Source: Archegozetes longisetosus (lineage: Eukaryota > Arthropoda > Arachnida > Sarcoptiformes > Trhypochthoniidae). Taken from it: 64,000 bases of DNA. This document shows positions 50,667-61,560 of the stretch, in pieces. The notes under the pieces were generated by a model that made no database searches, had not been told where the DNA came from, and worked only from the letters and a program-made list of their open reading frames with translations. The stretch is taken from the NCBI GenBank assembly GCA_018873245.2, contig JAEMBT020000002.1, positions 4,220,001 through 4,284,000 of the forward strand. Reading direction: 5' to 3'. The position numbers and the translations under genes were made by a program. Each line of letters begins with the position of its first letter. Position 1 is the first letter of the stretch.

Positions 50667-52647
50667 ATGGTTTGCAAGCCTTCAATTCCTTCCCGATTCA
50701 AGATTGGTATATTAGGTGCCACTGCGTGTAGTCTTGTATATTCATTAAGAGTCAATTTGAGTGTTGCCATTGTGGCAATGGTAAACCAAACATATACTGA
50801 TTATCATCCAAATGATACGTGCTCTAAACCTCATGATAGTGAGACTGATGATTTTCCGGTAAGATATCATTATTAAAAGGCCTAACAAATCAATAGGTGA
50901 TGCTCCTTAAATAATTAGCATTTAGAAAATCGACTTAAATTGACTTTGACTTAAATTGCTATGAATTAAAAGTCAGGTAGTTACAATTGGAGTGAATCAG
51001 AACAAGGAGTAATATTAGGCGCGTATTTCTATGGCTACACGGTTACACAAATATCTGGTGGTCGATTCGCCGAGCGATGGGGTGCAAAATGGGTTTGTGG
51101 CATAGGCATCATGATTCCAGCCATTGTCAACGCTCTCTCACCTTTGGCTGCAGAGACAAATCATATATTGTTGATAGTTATCAGAGTCATAATTGGGGCA
51201 TTTCACGGACTAATTTATTCATCTCTTTTCTCAATGTATGCCAAGTGGTTTCCTAAGCAAGAAAGAACTGTAGCAATTGCTGCCACTCTAGTTGGTGGTA
51301 ATGTTGGTGCTGTAATTATCTCTCCGTTAGCAGGCTATCTATGCGAGTATGGCTTCGCTGGCGGTTGGCCATCTGTCTTCTATGTTGGAAGTTTAATTCA
51401 TATAATTTGGTTTGTTTTTGGTTATATTACGCTTATGATTCACCTGCAGATCATAAGAATATTAACCCTAACGAACATCTCTATATATTGCAAAATATTG
51501 ATTGCCAGACAAGTAAAGTGAGTCTGAATTGGAGTGATTTTGATTTTTCTTTTGACTATCAAATTAGTCTTCGATAATTAATGCTGTATTTAATTTTGTT
51601 AAAGAGTAAGGCATCTGCTCCGTGGAAATCAATATTGACTTCTCCTGTAGTTTATGCCTCTATATTTGCGAAAACGAGTGGAACATTTGGCTATTATGTA
51701 TTGGCTACAAATTTGCCATCTTATTTCAATTCAATATTCAACGTCAAAATCTCGTACAATGGCCTCTACACAGCTCTCGTATACTTAGCCATTGGAATAA
51801 CACTCATGATCGCTGGCCCTCTCTCAACTCTTGTCAAGGCTAAAACTAGACTTTCATTGACTAGAGTTAGAAAATTATTTCAAGCAGTCGGTATAAAACT
51901 AATAGATTGTTAATTTTTGTTAATTTTTGTTAATTGTTATTAATTGCTTGACAGCATCACTTGGACCAGCCTTATGTTTAGCTCTAGTTCCGACAGTTAA
52001 TTGTGATAGGGTAGCAGTGATGGCATTAATTGTTAGTAGCTTTTGTTTGTATGGGTTCGTCACTGGAGGCGAATACCCGATTACACCAGAATTCGCGCCA
52101 GAATTCACTGGAACTGTATTTGGATTTTCAAACACATTTGCTTCTTCTACGGGATTTTTGGCTCCATATATTGTTGGAGTTATACTGGATTCTGATAAAG
52201 AACACGTAAAATATATGAATACTTAGTTATGTTGAATAAAATCAAACTGGTTTTAATTTGAACTTTTTGAAGACTGGGACCCGTAAGAAGTGGAATTTAG
52301 TTTTCTACATAACTTCTGGTGTTTATATAGTCGGCCTTATATTCTTCGAAATCTTCGCTTCGTCTGAACGTCAGCCATGGGCTAAGCTTCCAGAAACTCG
52401 TGAAAATAGTTTTGATCAGATTCAAGAGAGCAGGAGAGAGAGCCGAAGAGAGAGTAGAAAAGAGAGCAGAAGAGAGAGCAGAAGAGAGAGCCGAAGAGAA
52501 AGCAAAAGAGAAGAGATGTATAGAAAGAAATCTTCGATCAAAGAATTTTTTTATAATCATAATTTTTTTAGTAAGTCGGAATTACAAAGTGTTGACACCA
52601 ATGACCCCGAGTGGGTTCGTTTTAAAAGGACAACTTATGTCCTGTAA
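50667..52647 (+). CDS. SLC17-family anion transporter (sialin/VGLUT-like), one-base frameshift
   Basis: Major-facilitator transporter of organic anions. SLC17 members act in synaptic vesicles, lysosomes or the plasma membrane. Exons: 50667-50858, 50973-51517, 51605-51890, 51955-52205, 52273-52647. The family signature LRVNLSVAIVAMVN is in TM1. YNWSESEQGVILGAYFYGYTVTQISGGRFAERWG, the TM4-5 region AKWFPKQERT and WPSVFYVGS are all typical. Exon 2 is 545 bases, one short of what both flanking phase-0 junctions need. The frame shifts at the T5 run 51415-51419, between HIIWF and YYAYDSPADH, where the family continues without interruption. With one more base the protein would be about 549 aa, a normal length. 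The C-terminal tail is an unusual run of ESRR repeats. A poly(A) signal is at about 52758. Either a consensus error or a young pseudogene. Confidence 0.88.
51905..51940. repeat. Short direct repeats (gttaatttttgttaattttt) near splice acceptor
   Basis: Three copies of an 11-base ttgttaatttt unit form the pyrimidine-poor tract of SLC17 intron 3, ending about 15 bases before the acceptor at 51954. Confidence 0.6.
52425..52508 (+). repeat. 12-bp tandem repeat encoding ESRR units
   Basis: Seven in-frame copies of a GAGAGCAGAAGA-type unit encode Glu-Ser-Arg-Arg (variants ESRK, ESKR). They form a highly charged, helix-prone tail in the SLC17 protein. Copies differ mainly at synonymous or conservative positions. 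Confidence 0.85.
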
Positions 52648-53293
52648 ATTATAGATAACTTGAGTATAATTATATTTCAAATACTTAATACCAATTTGAC
52701 TGATTATTTGTTTTGAATGATCTCTCGAAAGATGTTTTATAAAAAAAAAGCTATTTAAATAAAACTTTTCTCAGTTTACTATCGAGTTTGCTATCAAGTT
52801 CGTAAAGAAAACAAATAGCTTTTTCTGGATAATTGGATCGAAAATATTTGAAAAATCAGAAAATATATTCTGTAGAGCGGGAACAGATACTGTGGTTCGT
52901 TAGTCTTACTTGAACTAATCGATCAGTGTCTGCACTAAAGTTATTCTAAGCGATGACTATAAAAAATGTTCAAAGGTAGCACTAGAATTAAAAGATCAAA
53001 CTTCTCTGATCAGTGATAAGTGAAACAAAATTGAAGAGTTAATACATTTTTGTTTATATTAATGTTTAATCCTTTGAAGGCGAGATTTGTATTGTTTCTA
53101 AACAGTCTGTTTCTGACTGATAATAATATGTTGTTTACAAACACGCACAACTCATAAGCTCTGTTTCCTTAGCGCAGAAAATAAGTATTTTACTTAATAT
53201 AAGTATTAGACTTAACAGTCAGCTTTTTTATTCCAAATCAAGCTCTCAATTCAAGCTAACTATAGAAGAGAGTAAATTACTTAGTTATTAAAA
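52648..53293. other. Spacer between the SLC17 and SLC18 genes
   Basis: About 650 bases. It contains the SLC17 poly(A) signal (about 52758) and presumably the SLC18 promoter. No clear TATA box close to 53294. Confidence 0.45.
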
Positions 53294-56200
53294 ATGTTTC
53301 AGATAAGTCCTATAAAGAATGGAAAACTAACCAAAATTACTTCGTTATGCGAATGGACGCAATGTTCACCTAAATGTTCAATCCTTCTAATTTATTTTGC
53401 TATACTAATTGACAATTTGTTGCTCACATCAGTTGGTAAGATTTAAATCTTTTCTATTCAGCTTCTCGATCTTGCCAATTAAGATCATTTGATTCTTTTT
53501 TTAGTACCAGTTATTCCTGACTACTTAAACAAATTGGACCTTTCGACGAACAAGTCTTCATCGCTGTCTATACCTATATTCAAATTTCTATTCAACTCAA
53601 CCTATCCTAAAGTTAACAACATGTCAGTCAATTATAACACTGGAATGTTGATGCAATCTGGATCTACATTTGACGATGAAAACGGACAAATTGGGCTTCT
53701 CCTATCATCAAAAGCATTCGTACAATTGGTCTGCAATCCATTTGTTAGCGTGATCATTAACCGGTTTGGTTATGAAATGACACAAATTTTTGGGTCATCA
53801 ATTCTATTACTCTCATCTCTCTGTGAGTCTATACTTTTGAGCTTAGCATATAATTTCACTATAGTTACATATCTTTGTGTTGTTCGTGATAATTTTGTTT
53901 TAAAAACTCAAATTAATTCCCGATTTCCGAGTTGAATATGCCTAATGAAGAAAGAAAAATCGAAACAGCCTTCAGGGATAACTTTTCTGCTTACATACTA
54001 TTCAAATTATTACATACTTTCAAAACAGATTAACTACTTTGATGTATATGTAAAAATGTATTAACTCAAATGTATTTGAAATTGGTCATTAAGCTCATAA
54101 AAGAGAATTACATAGTGACTGAAAAATATACTGTACATAATTCGGATCTATAACAGATGTTGAGTGTTTGTCATTATCCTTCAAATCAGTTTTTAAAAGC
54201 TTTTTATCATTAAGCTGCGTTCAACTGTTGTAAACATCATTATTTTTTATTCTTATTTTAGATTTATGTTAAATAAAAGCTCAGATTATATCTCTTCTAA
54301 TATCAACTCTTCTAACAAAACTTTTAGTCAAAAAGTGTTTTGAAGTTGGATTGAGCCGGGTTTTAGGTAGTAGAAGCTGTAGATTAATGTGAGGTCTTGT
54401 TAGATGAAACTTAGGTGCTAATTGATAGTTTTAAAATTGAAATATTGGTAATACTTGAATTTTCAAAATTGAATAAATTTAAATTTTGAATAATGAATAA
54501 CGAATTGAAGTATATGCGGTTGGTGAATCATTTGGCGTGTTATTTATCCCTCGATGTATACAAGGCATTGCCTCTGCTTTCATTACAGTATCAGGTAAAC
54601 AAATATCCATTAACTTTAGAAATACTTGTTTCATCAGTTACTTTCCACTCGTCAATAAGCGATGGCAATGATTGCTAACATGTACCCACAAGAAGAGACT
54701 AGGTGTGCTGTAATGGGTTTCACACTTGGAGGTATGGCTGTCGGTGTTTTGATAGGCTACCCGTTCGGTGGTTTTACTTACGACTTCTTTGGCAAATCGG
54801 CGCCGTTTATTATAATAGCATTTATAACAATAGTATTGATTGGTAAACAAATTAATTGAATAAACCATAATTTAGTTGATAGTTTGATTGTTTCTAAATT
54901 CCTAATAGTTTGTCAATTTATAACATTCAACTGGTCTTTAACTAATAGTAACTACGCTTACGATATTTCGTTCATCAAGCTCTTATCTGATAAGTACATC
55001 CTTGTAGCCATCGGTAAATCATTTTTATTGGTTGATTACTAGCAAATGACCAGAAATAAATTTAACCCTCAGGAACAATTTGGGTATCGACGACATCGAT
55101 GTCGATACTAGAGTCATGTTTACCCCTATGGTTACTCGAAACTATGGATCCAAAGCCTGAGAAGTGGCAGCTCGGTATACAAACTGTTACAGATATTGAT
55201 TTGCTCAAATGACCGTTCAATTCATTAGGTACTGTATTCATACCTGATAGCATTGGATACTTAATTGGCACAAACTTTCTAACTTCTTGCATCTCATATA
55301 CCAATGGAAGGTTATTATCATCTACTTACAAGAAATTTGTCATAAGCTTAAATGATTGCATTTAATTAAATGATAGGTGGATAGCGACGATGTCATCTTT
55401 AGCACTCGTAGGACTCAGTGCTATAATCATACCGATGGCAACAAATATTAGTCATTTAATTTTGCCACATTTTGGACTTGGATTGGGAATCGGTAACAAC
55501 ACTAAATATCGATGTAGTTTCATTATGTAGTTGATCGAGAAACAAAAGTTATCCAGTTTAAAAATTGATTGAGCGTAGGCAAGAACAGAGGATAGTATTT
55601 GATTGTCACACTTTGATCGACCTGACTTTCCATACGAACTAACAGATTGAAGTTTATCTCAATAAACCCGTCAAACTTAGATTTATTGTTTCGCACCAAA
55701 AACTAAATTCACGTCAAAAAGTACAGCAATCGGAAACCATTCGCTCTTGTTGCCTACCATCAATCAATTATATTAAAATATTGGTTTATTCTCTACTTAA
55801 CAATAGTTACAAATCACGCTCTCTAACAATAGTTAAGAATTGAGCTTCAATTTAGGCTTCAGTAACTTACAAGTATTGCGTAGAAATAACTCATTTTGGT
55901 TGTGAGCGAGGCTTACAACAAAAGTTAGACACTGAAAGAATAAAACACTTAGATTATTTATTTTAGGCACAATAGACGCCGCAATAATGCCATTCTTGGC
56001 ATATATCGCTGACACCAAATTTTTCACATTATACGGAAGCGTTTATGCGATCGCACAAACAGCTGTTTGTTTGGCTTACTCTTTAGGACCTCTAATTAGT
56101 GGTCAATTGATAAGGCTCGGGATTGAGTTTTCCACTCTTATACGTGTTGTTGGTTTTATCAATTTATTATACTGCCCGTTTTGCTTACTTTTGAGAAAAA

Positions 56201-56388
56201 TTGATAAAAATGAACTCAATGAGGAAAAAGTAAGAATTATTGTAAACATATACTTTTCGATAGTTTAATATTAATCCTTTCATTCAATTTCTGTCAAGTC
56301 GTTCGTTTCTGATCAGAACAACAGAAATGATTATTCAACTATTCAAGCAAATGTCGGCAGATATGTGCCATTCATCGATCAAGACTAA
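53294..56388 (+). CDS. Vesicular amine transporter-like protein, SLC18 family
   Basis: Proton-coupled antiporter of the VMAT/VAChT family, which loads monoamines or acetylcholine into secretory vesicles. Exons: 53294-53435, 53505-53822, 54511-54594, 54660-54842, 54909-55013, 55073-55174, 55229-55310, 55377-55492, 55967-56229, 56299-56388. Phases agree throughout (1,1,1,1,1,1,2,1,0) and give about 494 aa. TM1 has ILIDNLLLTSVVPVIP with Asp40 (VMAT2 D33). A large luminal loop has three N-glycosylation sequons (NKS, NST, NMS). GLLLSSKAFVQL keeps Lys117 (VMAT2 K139). Further matches are FTLGGMAVGVLIG, ILESCLPLW with Glu291, and TM10 IDAAIMP with Asp381 (VMAT2 D400). In TM11, YGSVYAIAQ has Gln408 where VMAT and VAChT have Asp. 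The exon 7 donor is weak (GTTATT). Frame intact; AATAAA at 56576. Family call is firm; the cargo is uncertain. Confidence 0.92.
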
Positions 56389-57309
56389 TACATTTCAAAT
56401 TTAACTAATTGAATAATGATTTAAGTAATATTCATTGAATTAAGTTCAATAACTATAGCTCTGAATATTGTTTGTGGAGTACTAAGCTATAAATAGTTTG
56501 AATCATGGATATAATTTATGATGGAATACTGTTTAATGTTAAGCTATCAAAACTGAAGCCAATTATTTTCAAAATAATAAAATTTAAGTTTAACTAATTT
56601 TCATTGATCTTATGTGATTGAAACACTTTTTATTAGGTTGAGAATAAGTTTAAGATAATACGAAAACTTATAAGAGTCTCTAATAATAGGTTGGAGTACA
56701 TTATAAATTGATTAGTATGATTCATAAGAAATTAGAAAATTGTTTTAATTCAGCAGTTTTAGTCTTCTTCAAATTGAAGTGTTTGAGAACTTATTTGAAA
56801 CAACGATAAGAATTGACGCAAATAAAGTATTGCATATAATACGACATAACCTTCAATGTGACGACACGAATTAAAGAACAAACAGTTATCTCTGTTGTCA
56901 AAAGTAAAGACAGGACAGTCGATAATAGAGCGTAATCAGATTATAGTCTACAACTTTACATAATTTGGACAGATGTTGTATCATAAAAACAAGAATACAA
57001 TGACTTCTATTAATGCAATGAAATTTGAATGAATTTTTGTGATTTATATACCATTAAGATAATAAAATTACAAATTAGCCAAATGTGCTATTTTGTTAAA
57101 GATGCACAAGAATTTGTCTAAAATTTGCAAAACAATTTAGAAAATAGGAAACACTGTAATCATAATATGTCATCAGACCAGCCACTGCTTGTCTCTCGAA
57201 CATTGATTAAAATTTCTTTAGTTATGTGACTTAGATCCAAGTTTAGCTAACTCAAACTTATTTTTAGTTGTGAGATCAGCGGAAAATCAAAGTTCGATGT
57301 AAAAGTAAA
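56389..57309. other. Spacer between the SLC18 and ZP-like genes
   Basis: About 0.9 kb of AT-rich DNA with the SLC18 poly(A) signal at 56576-56581. No other feature supported. Confidence 0.45.
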
Positions 57310-59101
57310 ATGAATAGAGCTTTAGTTTTAATTATTTTACTTAATATAAGTTCGTCGTACAAGTTAAAACAAAATAATGTCTTCGCTAATTGGCAAATGA
57401 GCCAAAGATCCACTTTAAGAGAAAAGGGACTTTTAGCTGAAAGTAAGACCACCTTTAAAATTACTTATCAGTCTATTCAATCACACTTCAGTATATTTAG
57501 TATAAAAAAGTTATCTAATGGAAAATTCTGTCCAATACTTAACGCATATCTTTATGACTTTCGTCAAATTAAATAACATATTAACGATCAGGAAATTGAA
57601 TTTTATTTATTATTATTTAGATATAAGATTCGAGAATGATAACGATAACGAACACCTGAGCGCATTGTTAACTCTTCCATCAGGTTTAGGAACGATTCCA
57701 GTGTTTAATGAGGCAATAAATGTGAATTTAAGAGTATCTGAGGAATGCGTAATAAAACAGACAACTATGGGAGCAAATAAATTCACACTCCATATAATAA
57801 ACCTCAACACTTGTTGAATACAAACTCATAAAGGCATCGATAGAAACATTTGGATATCTGTCGTCATTAGGTTTCCTTTGATTGGTTCTTTGAGAACAAC
57901 TGAAGATGAGATGTAGGCTTCCTCCCTAAAGATCTCTGATTACAGTACTCGGTTTTTCTCTTTTATAGCATAACAATTATGTGCAGACCTCAAGATAGCA
58001 TAATATTTAGAAATTGTGCTTTAGACTTGAAGCGTATAATGTAATTATTAATTGGACGAAATATAAGATTCATCTATTTATAAACTCTAGATCTAAAATT
58101 GTTTTAGTCCTAATCCTCCTCTAAGTAAATTCAATAGTTCTCCGCTTGACTTCGATTGCAACTTAGATGTATTCCTTAAATCAGAAAACGATCCCTCATT
58201 TGCTCGACAATTGCCAAGTGATGGCCTTATTCAAATCGGACAAAAATACAAATTGCGCGCTAGTATTAGACCAGGAGATGGTCGTATCAGTCAGTTTAAT
58301 CACCTACAAAATTCAAAACTCATCATCAAACTAATCGTTTCGATATGTTGCAAATGCGCAATGTTAGAGATGTACATAAAATCATGTCATTAATTTCTGA
58401 TAGTTTCAAACTTTAAACACTAATTCATTGAACAAATCAGTTTAGAAAAGGGTTATCATAGTTCAGGATCTCATAAAACTAACACCTTTTTTAGTACTCT
58501 AAATGCCAACAAATTTTCACATCAGAGATTTGGAAGAAGTATATTAAATAGAGAAAAGCGTCAAATACCAGATGCCTTTTTGGTACTGAGTGACTGGAGT
58601 CGTAATCCAGTAATTCCTTCTATAGGAGCAGGTCATCCTGTCCAAGATGCTAATGATAATATGGTTGTCAATTTCAATTTCAAAGTTTTTATGTTTCAAG
58701 ACATGGACCACAGTGCAACCATTCGTATAAGTGCTAAAGTGATAGCTTGCGTTAAACGAGAAGACTGTCAACATGTAAGATTTATTTTATTTCATTTGAG
58801 TTGAATATGAATTTATATTTATGAAGGTTTGTTTTATCTCTTAAGACCCAATGTGTCGATGACGAAGAGTTAGGGTTCGAATGTAGAAAACGTTCGGTGA
58901 CTGAACTTTCAAACATTAAAACACAAATAAATGACTTTTCAAGAGGAATACAGTTGAAAGTAATTATGCCTGGATATGTATCAGGTATTAGTTGATATTT
59001 AAGTCACTCATTGTTTGAGCTTAACTTCTCATTTTATCATTTGAACATTAGCTGATGAGAGAGTCATACTCAGAGTCATATTGAATATGTCGATGATTTG
59101 A
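57310..59101 (+). pseudogene. ZP-domain secreted protein gene with disrupted frame
   Basis: Extracellular-matrix type protein with a zona pellucida domain. Such proteins polymerise in apical or cuticle matrix. Model exons: 57310-57442, 57621-57912, 58108-58385, 58495-58774, 58846-58984 and a doubtful last one 59052-59101 (about 390 aa in all). A signal peptide (MNRALVLIILLNISSSY) opens the protein. ZP-C features are IQIGQKYKLRASIRPGDG, FKVFMFQDMDHSATIRI and the Cys cluster CVKREDCQHTQC, followed by CRKRS, a furin-type site as expected after a ZP domain. Two breaks are visible. TGA at 57815-57817 directly follows a Cys codon where ZP proteins usually have Gly. Exon 3 is one base short near the A4 run 58315-58318, where QNSK must join HHQTNRFDM. 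The exon 3 donor is weak. No C-terminal membrane segment was found. Either a young pseudogene or sequence errors. Confidence 0.68.
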
Positions 59102-60434
59102 TGAATGATCTCAAGTGTCGACATACGATTTACTTACTAATTGACTGTCGTATATTTTGTTGAGTTGATAATCTGCTTCGCTCTGACCATTGCCTCGTTG
59201 ACTGTTATTAGATCAAAACAGAGTAAATAATATTCAAATCTTATTAAATCTTCAAAACATTCAAGATAACGATTCATTACAAAATGGTTTATTTATGCAC
59301 TTGATTCAATAATTATAATATAACAAACTCTCAGAAAGTTAACATCTTCTAAGATTTATCGTAACTTATATCCATAGCCCGGAAAATATAAGATTTTCTT
59401 TTAAGTTTTGGTACGTACCCCAAACATTTTTTCCACTAAATCAATCATTAATCAAAATATTATTCATCTGATTAATTGCTTATAAAATTAATAAAATATT
59501 ACTACACATAATAGAGATAACTTATTTAGTAACCATAAGTTATTAAATTCATTCTTTAAAAATTATAAACATCCGTACTTGAACCTGTAGATGTTCGACC
59601 CTGTAGACGAGAATATAATCTTCATTCGATAATCGTTCTAAAAATACCGCCGGAAGGTATAAATTTTTACTAATAGATAACTGTTTATCAGAATAATTAT
59701 CATATTTCCAATTTACAAATTAACAGCAATAAAAATTATCATTTAATAGTTTTTAAAATTAAAATCTATTAGAAATGAATAAAGCATCACATTTAAGGAT
59801 AATTTATAATTTATATCTTGAACAATCTTATTAAATATTGATACATGTGATTAACTGATAGGTTAAAAATAAATTGAGTATAACATTATTGAAACTCAAA
59901 ATAACTTGCATTCAGATATACATTTTCGTTCGATGTGTAAAATTCTAAAATGTAGATTAGATGTAAGATTATTTTTTTAGGGAAAATGAACGCATACACA
60001 AATGTTCGATCATTATGTGTATCTACAGATACAATATGAAAATCAACAGGAAATTAGATTCGTTAATCAACTTGTAAACTTATCAAAACCTACAATAAGT
60101 GTGTTTGTGCATCTCGACTTTCGTTATGTAAAACTTTTCTCAAAAATAGTGTTAATAAATAAGCAGAATTTAAAAGTTGAAAATGATTCTATGTTGCTTT
60201 ACACTTTTTTATATTATTTCACATGATGTAATTTACGCAGTTTATCAATTTTCTAGTTTTAAAGTTAATTGGATTGAGAGTATTTTGATTTTGTAAAAAA
60301 GTACAATCTGATAATAGAGACAGAAAACAGGGAAAACATTACGCAATTAGACATCTCACAATGTTTCTCATACTTTCTCGCTTCGTCACTATGCCTAACA
60401 TTTAAATAGCCTTCAACTGTCCTTACAAGAGCAG
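59102..60434. other. Non-coding stretch, no gene recognised
   Basis: About 1.3 kb. The ORF at 60002-60226 has no recognisable domain and no supporting splice or start signals. Confidence 0.45.
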
Positions 60435-60551
60435 TTTCAAATATTAATTATTCTTACTCTCATTAAAAATGATTTATATCATTAAAATTTTGGAGATTTG
60501 ATTTAATAATTCATAATTTTTAATGAGAATAGTACTAATTAATATTTGAAA
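60435..60551. repeat. Short hairpin (117 bp)
   Basis: Left arm tttcaaatattaatta...ctcattaaaaat is mirrored by attttaatgagaat...taattaatatttgaaa, with the centre near 60493. A MITE-like hairpin with no coding potential. Confidence 0.75.
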
Positions 60552-60909
60552 TTCCCCTGATACAAATCTTTGGATGAACAAATTGATTTCGAAAGAGCTT
60601 TTAAAAACTTAGGATTTGATACTATATTCAAGTCGATCGGACTCTTATTTCAAAAGTTAGGTTTAAATGAAAATTTTCAAGTACGATGAGCTATAATTCT
60701 AAAGTTAGAGGTACATGAGCTAAACAAAAATTACGTATTTAATTATTTTTATGGTATTCCAATTGCATTCATTAGAGTTCGTATGACTGAATTAAATATG
60801 AGTTTTTCTCTATAGATTTATTCATCCAGTAGGTGGGCGCTTAATGGTTGGACTACAAAACTTTGTCAAAAGCTTTTCACAAAATCTAGTTTGTTTATAA
60901 ATATTGTCA

Positions 60910-61560
60910 TCAAAATTACTTGAAGTTTAAGGTATAGAATATCCAAAAACTAGCTCCCGAAGTTTTGCAAATGACTGCATGTCTAGGATTACAATCTTAA
61001 AATTTAAATAATTTAATGTAAACATTCTAATAGATATAAAATCTGAACACAGTGGCGCTGATTTGGTGATCGGTGCTCAAGCTCCTTGAAAAACGTGCAC
61101 CGAACACGCTCATATGAATATGGCATTACAAGTCAGTCAAATTTTTTCTCTCAAGTTCATTCAAATTAAACTTTCATTAATTAAAATCGAATCAACACGT
61201 ACTACTTATGCTTAGTTTTTAATAACAATTTCTGCAACGCTGAAGAGCTGTATTTTATAAGAAGTTAATAATTGATTTTCTAATTAAAACGATCTGTAAA
61301 TAGTAATTGCAATAATAATACCAACAGATGTCCACTTGAACAGAGAGGAAGAGATAATTATATTCAGAAACTCAATCATAATAGAATGACTTCTATCGTC
61401 TCCTACTCTTATAAGACAAAATCTTTGACTTATCGATAGATTTGATTCTAATACAAAAATGTTGAAATGTATAACTGTTTTGATGAAGTATAAATTGTCA
61501 GAAGACTTTAATCGCTGACTAGCTCCAAAATTCACCGAGAATATTAAATTTACATTTGAA
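60910..61560. repeat. Left arm of a large inverted duplication
   Basis: This segment is an inverted, diverged copy of about 63400-64000. Matching blocks in order include tagaatatcc/ggaatattcta, ctagctcccg/cgggagctag, aggattacaatcttaaaatttaaataatt, and acagtggcgctgatttggtgatcggtgctc. An aligned coding segment follows. The arm likely extends a little further to the left. Confidence 0.85.
61284..61535 (-). CDS. Membrane-protein exon or gene fragment (copy A), possibly DEG/ENaC N-terminus
   Basis: Open frame in the left duplication arm ending in one hydrophobic segment (SLFKWTSVGIIIAITIYRSF, then TAA). The internal ATG (MIEF, about 61374) is the first true start; the frame is also open upstream of it. 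Changes between the two copies are largely synonymous or conservative over about 70 codons, which argues for past coding function. The pattern S-(L/A)-F-(K/R)...I-(T/S)-(I/L)-YR resembles the TM1 start of the channel pseudogene at 18937-20250, so a DEG/ENaC first exon is possible but not shown. Confidence 0.4.
   Translation of the reverse strand: MNFGASQRLKSSDNLYFIKTVIHFNIFVLESNLSISQRFCLIRVGDDRSHSIMIEFLNIIISSSLFKWTSVGIIIAITIYRSF

Noticed and set aside
52297..52560. Minus-strand ORF opposite the SLC17 last exon
   Set aside because: Antisense reading of the 12-bp ESRR repeat; Ser/Ala/Leu repeats are a by-product.
55062..55304. Minus-strand ORF of 80 codons
   Set aside because: Shadow of SLC18 exons 6 and 7 on the opposite strand.
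50667..56388. SLC17 and SLC18 neighbours as a functional operon-like unit
   Set aside because: They are separate multi-exon genes with their own poly(A) signals; adjacency alone does not show joint function.
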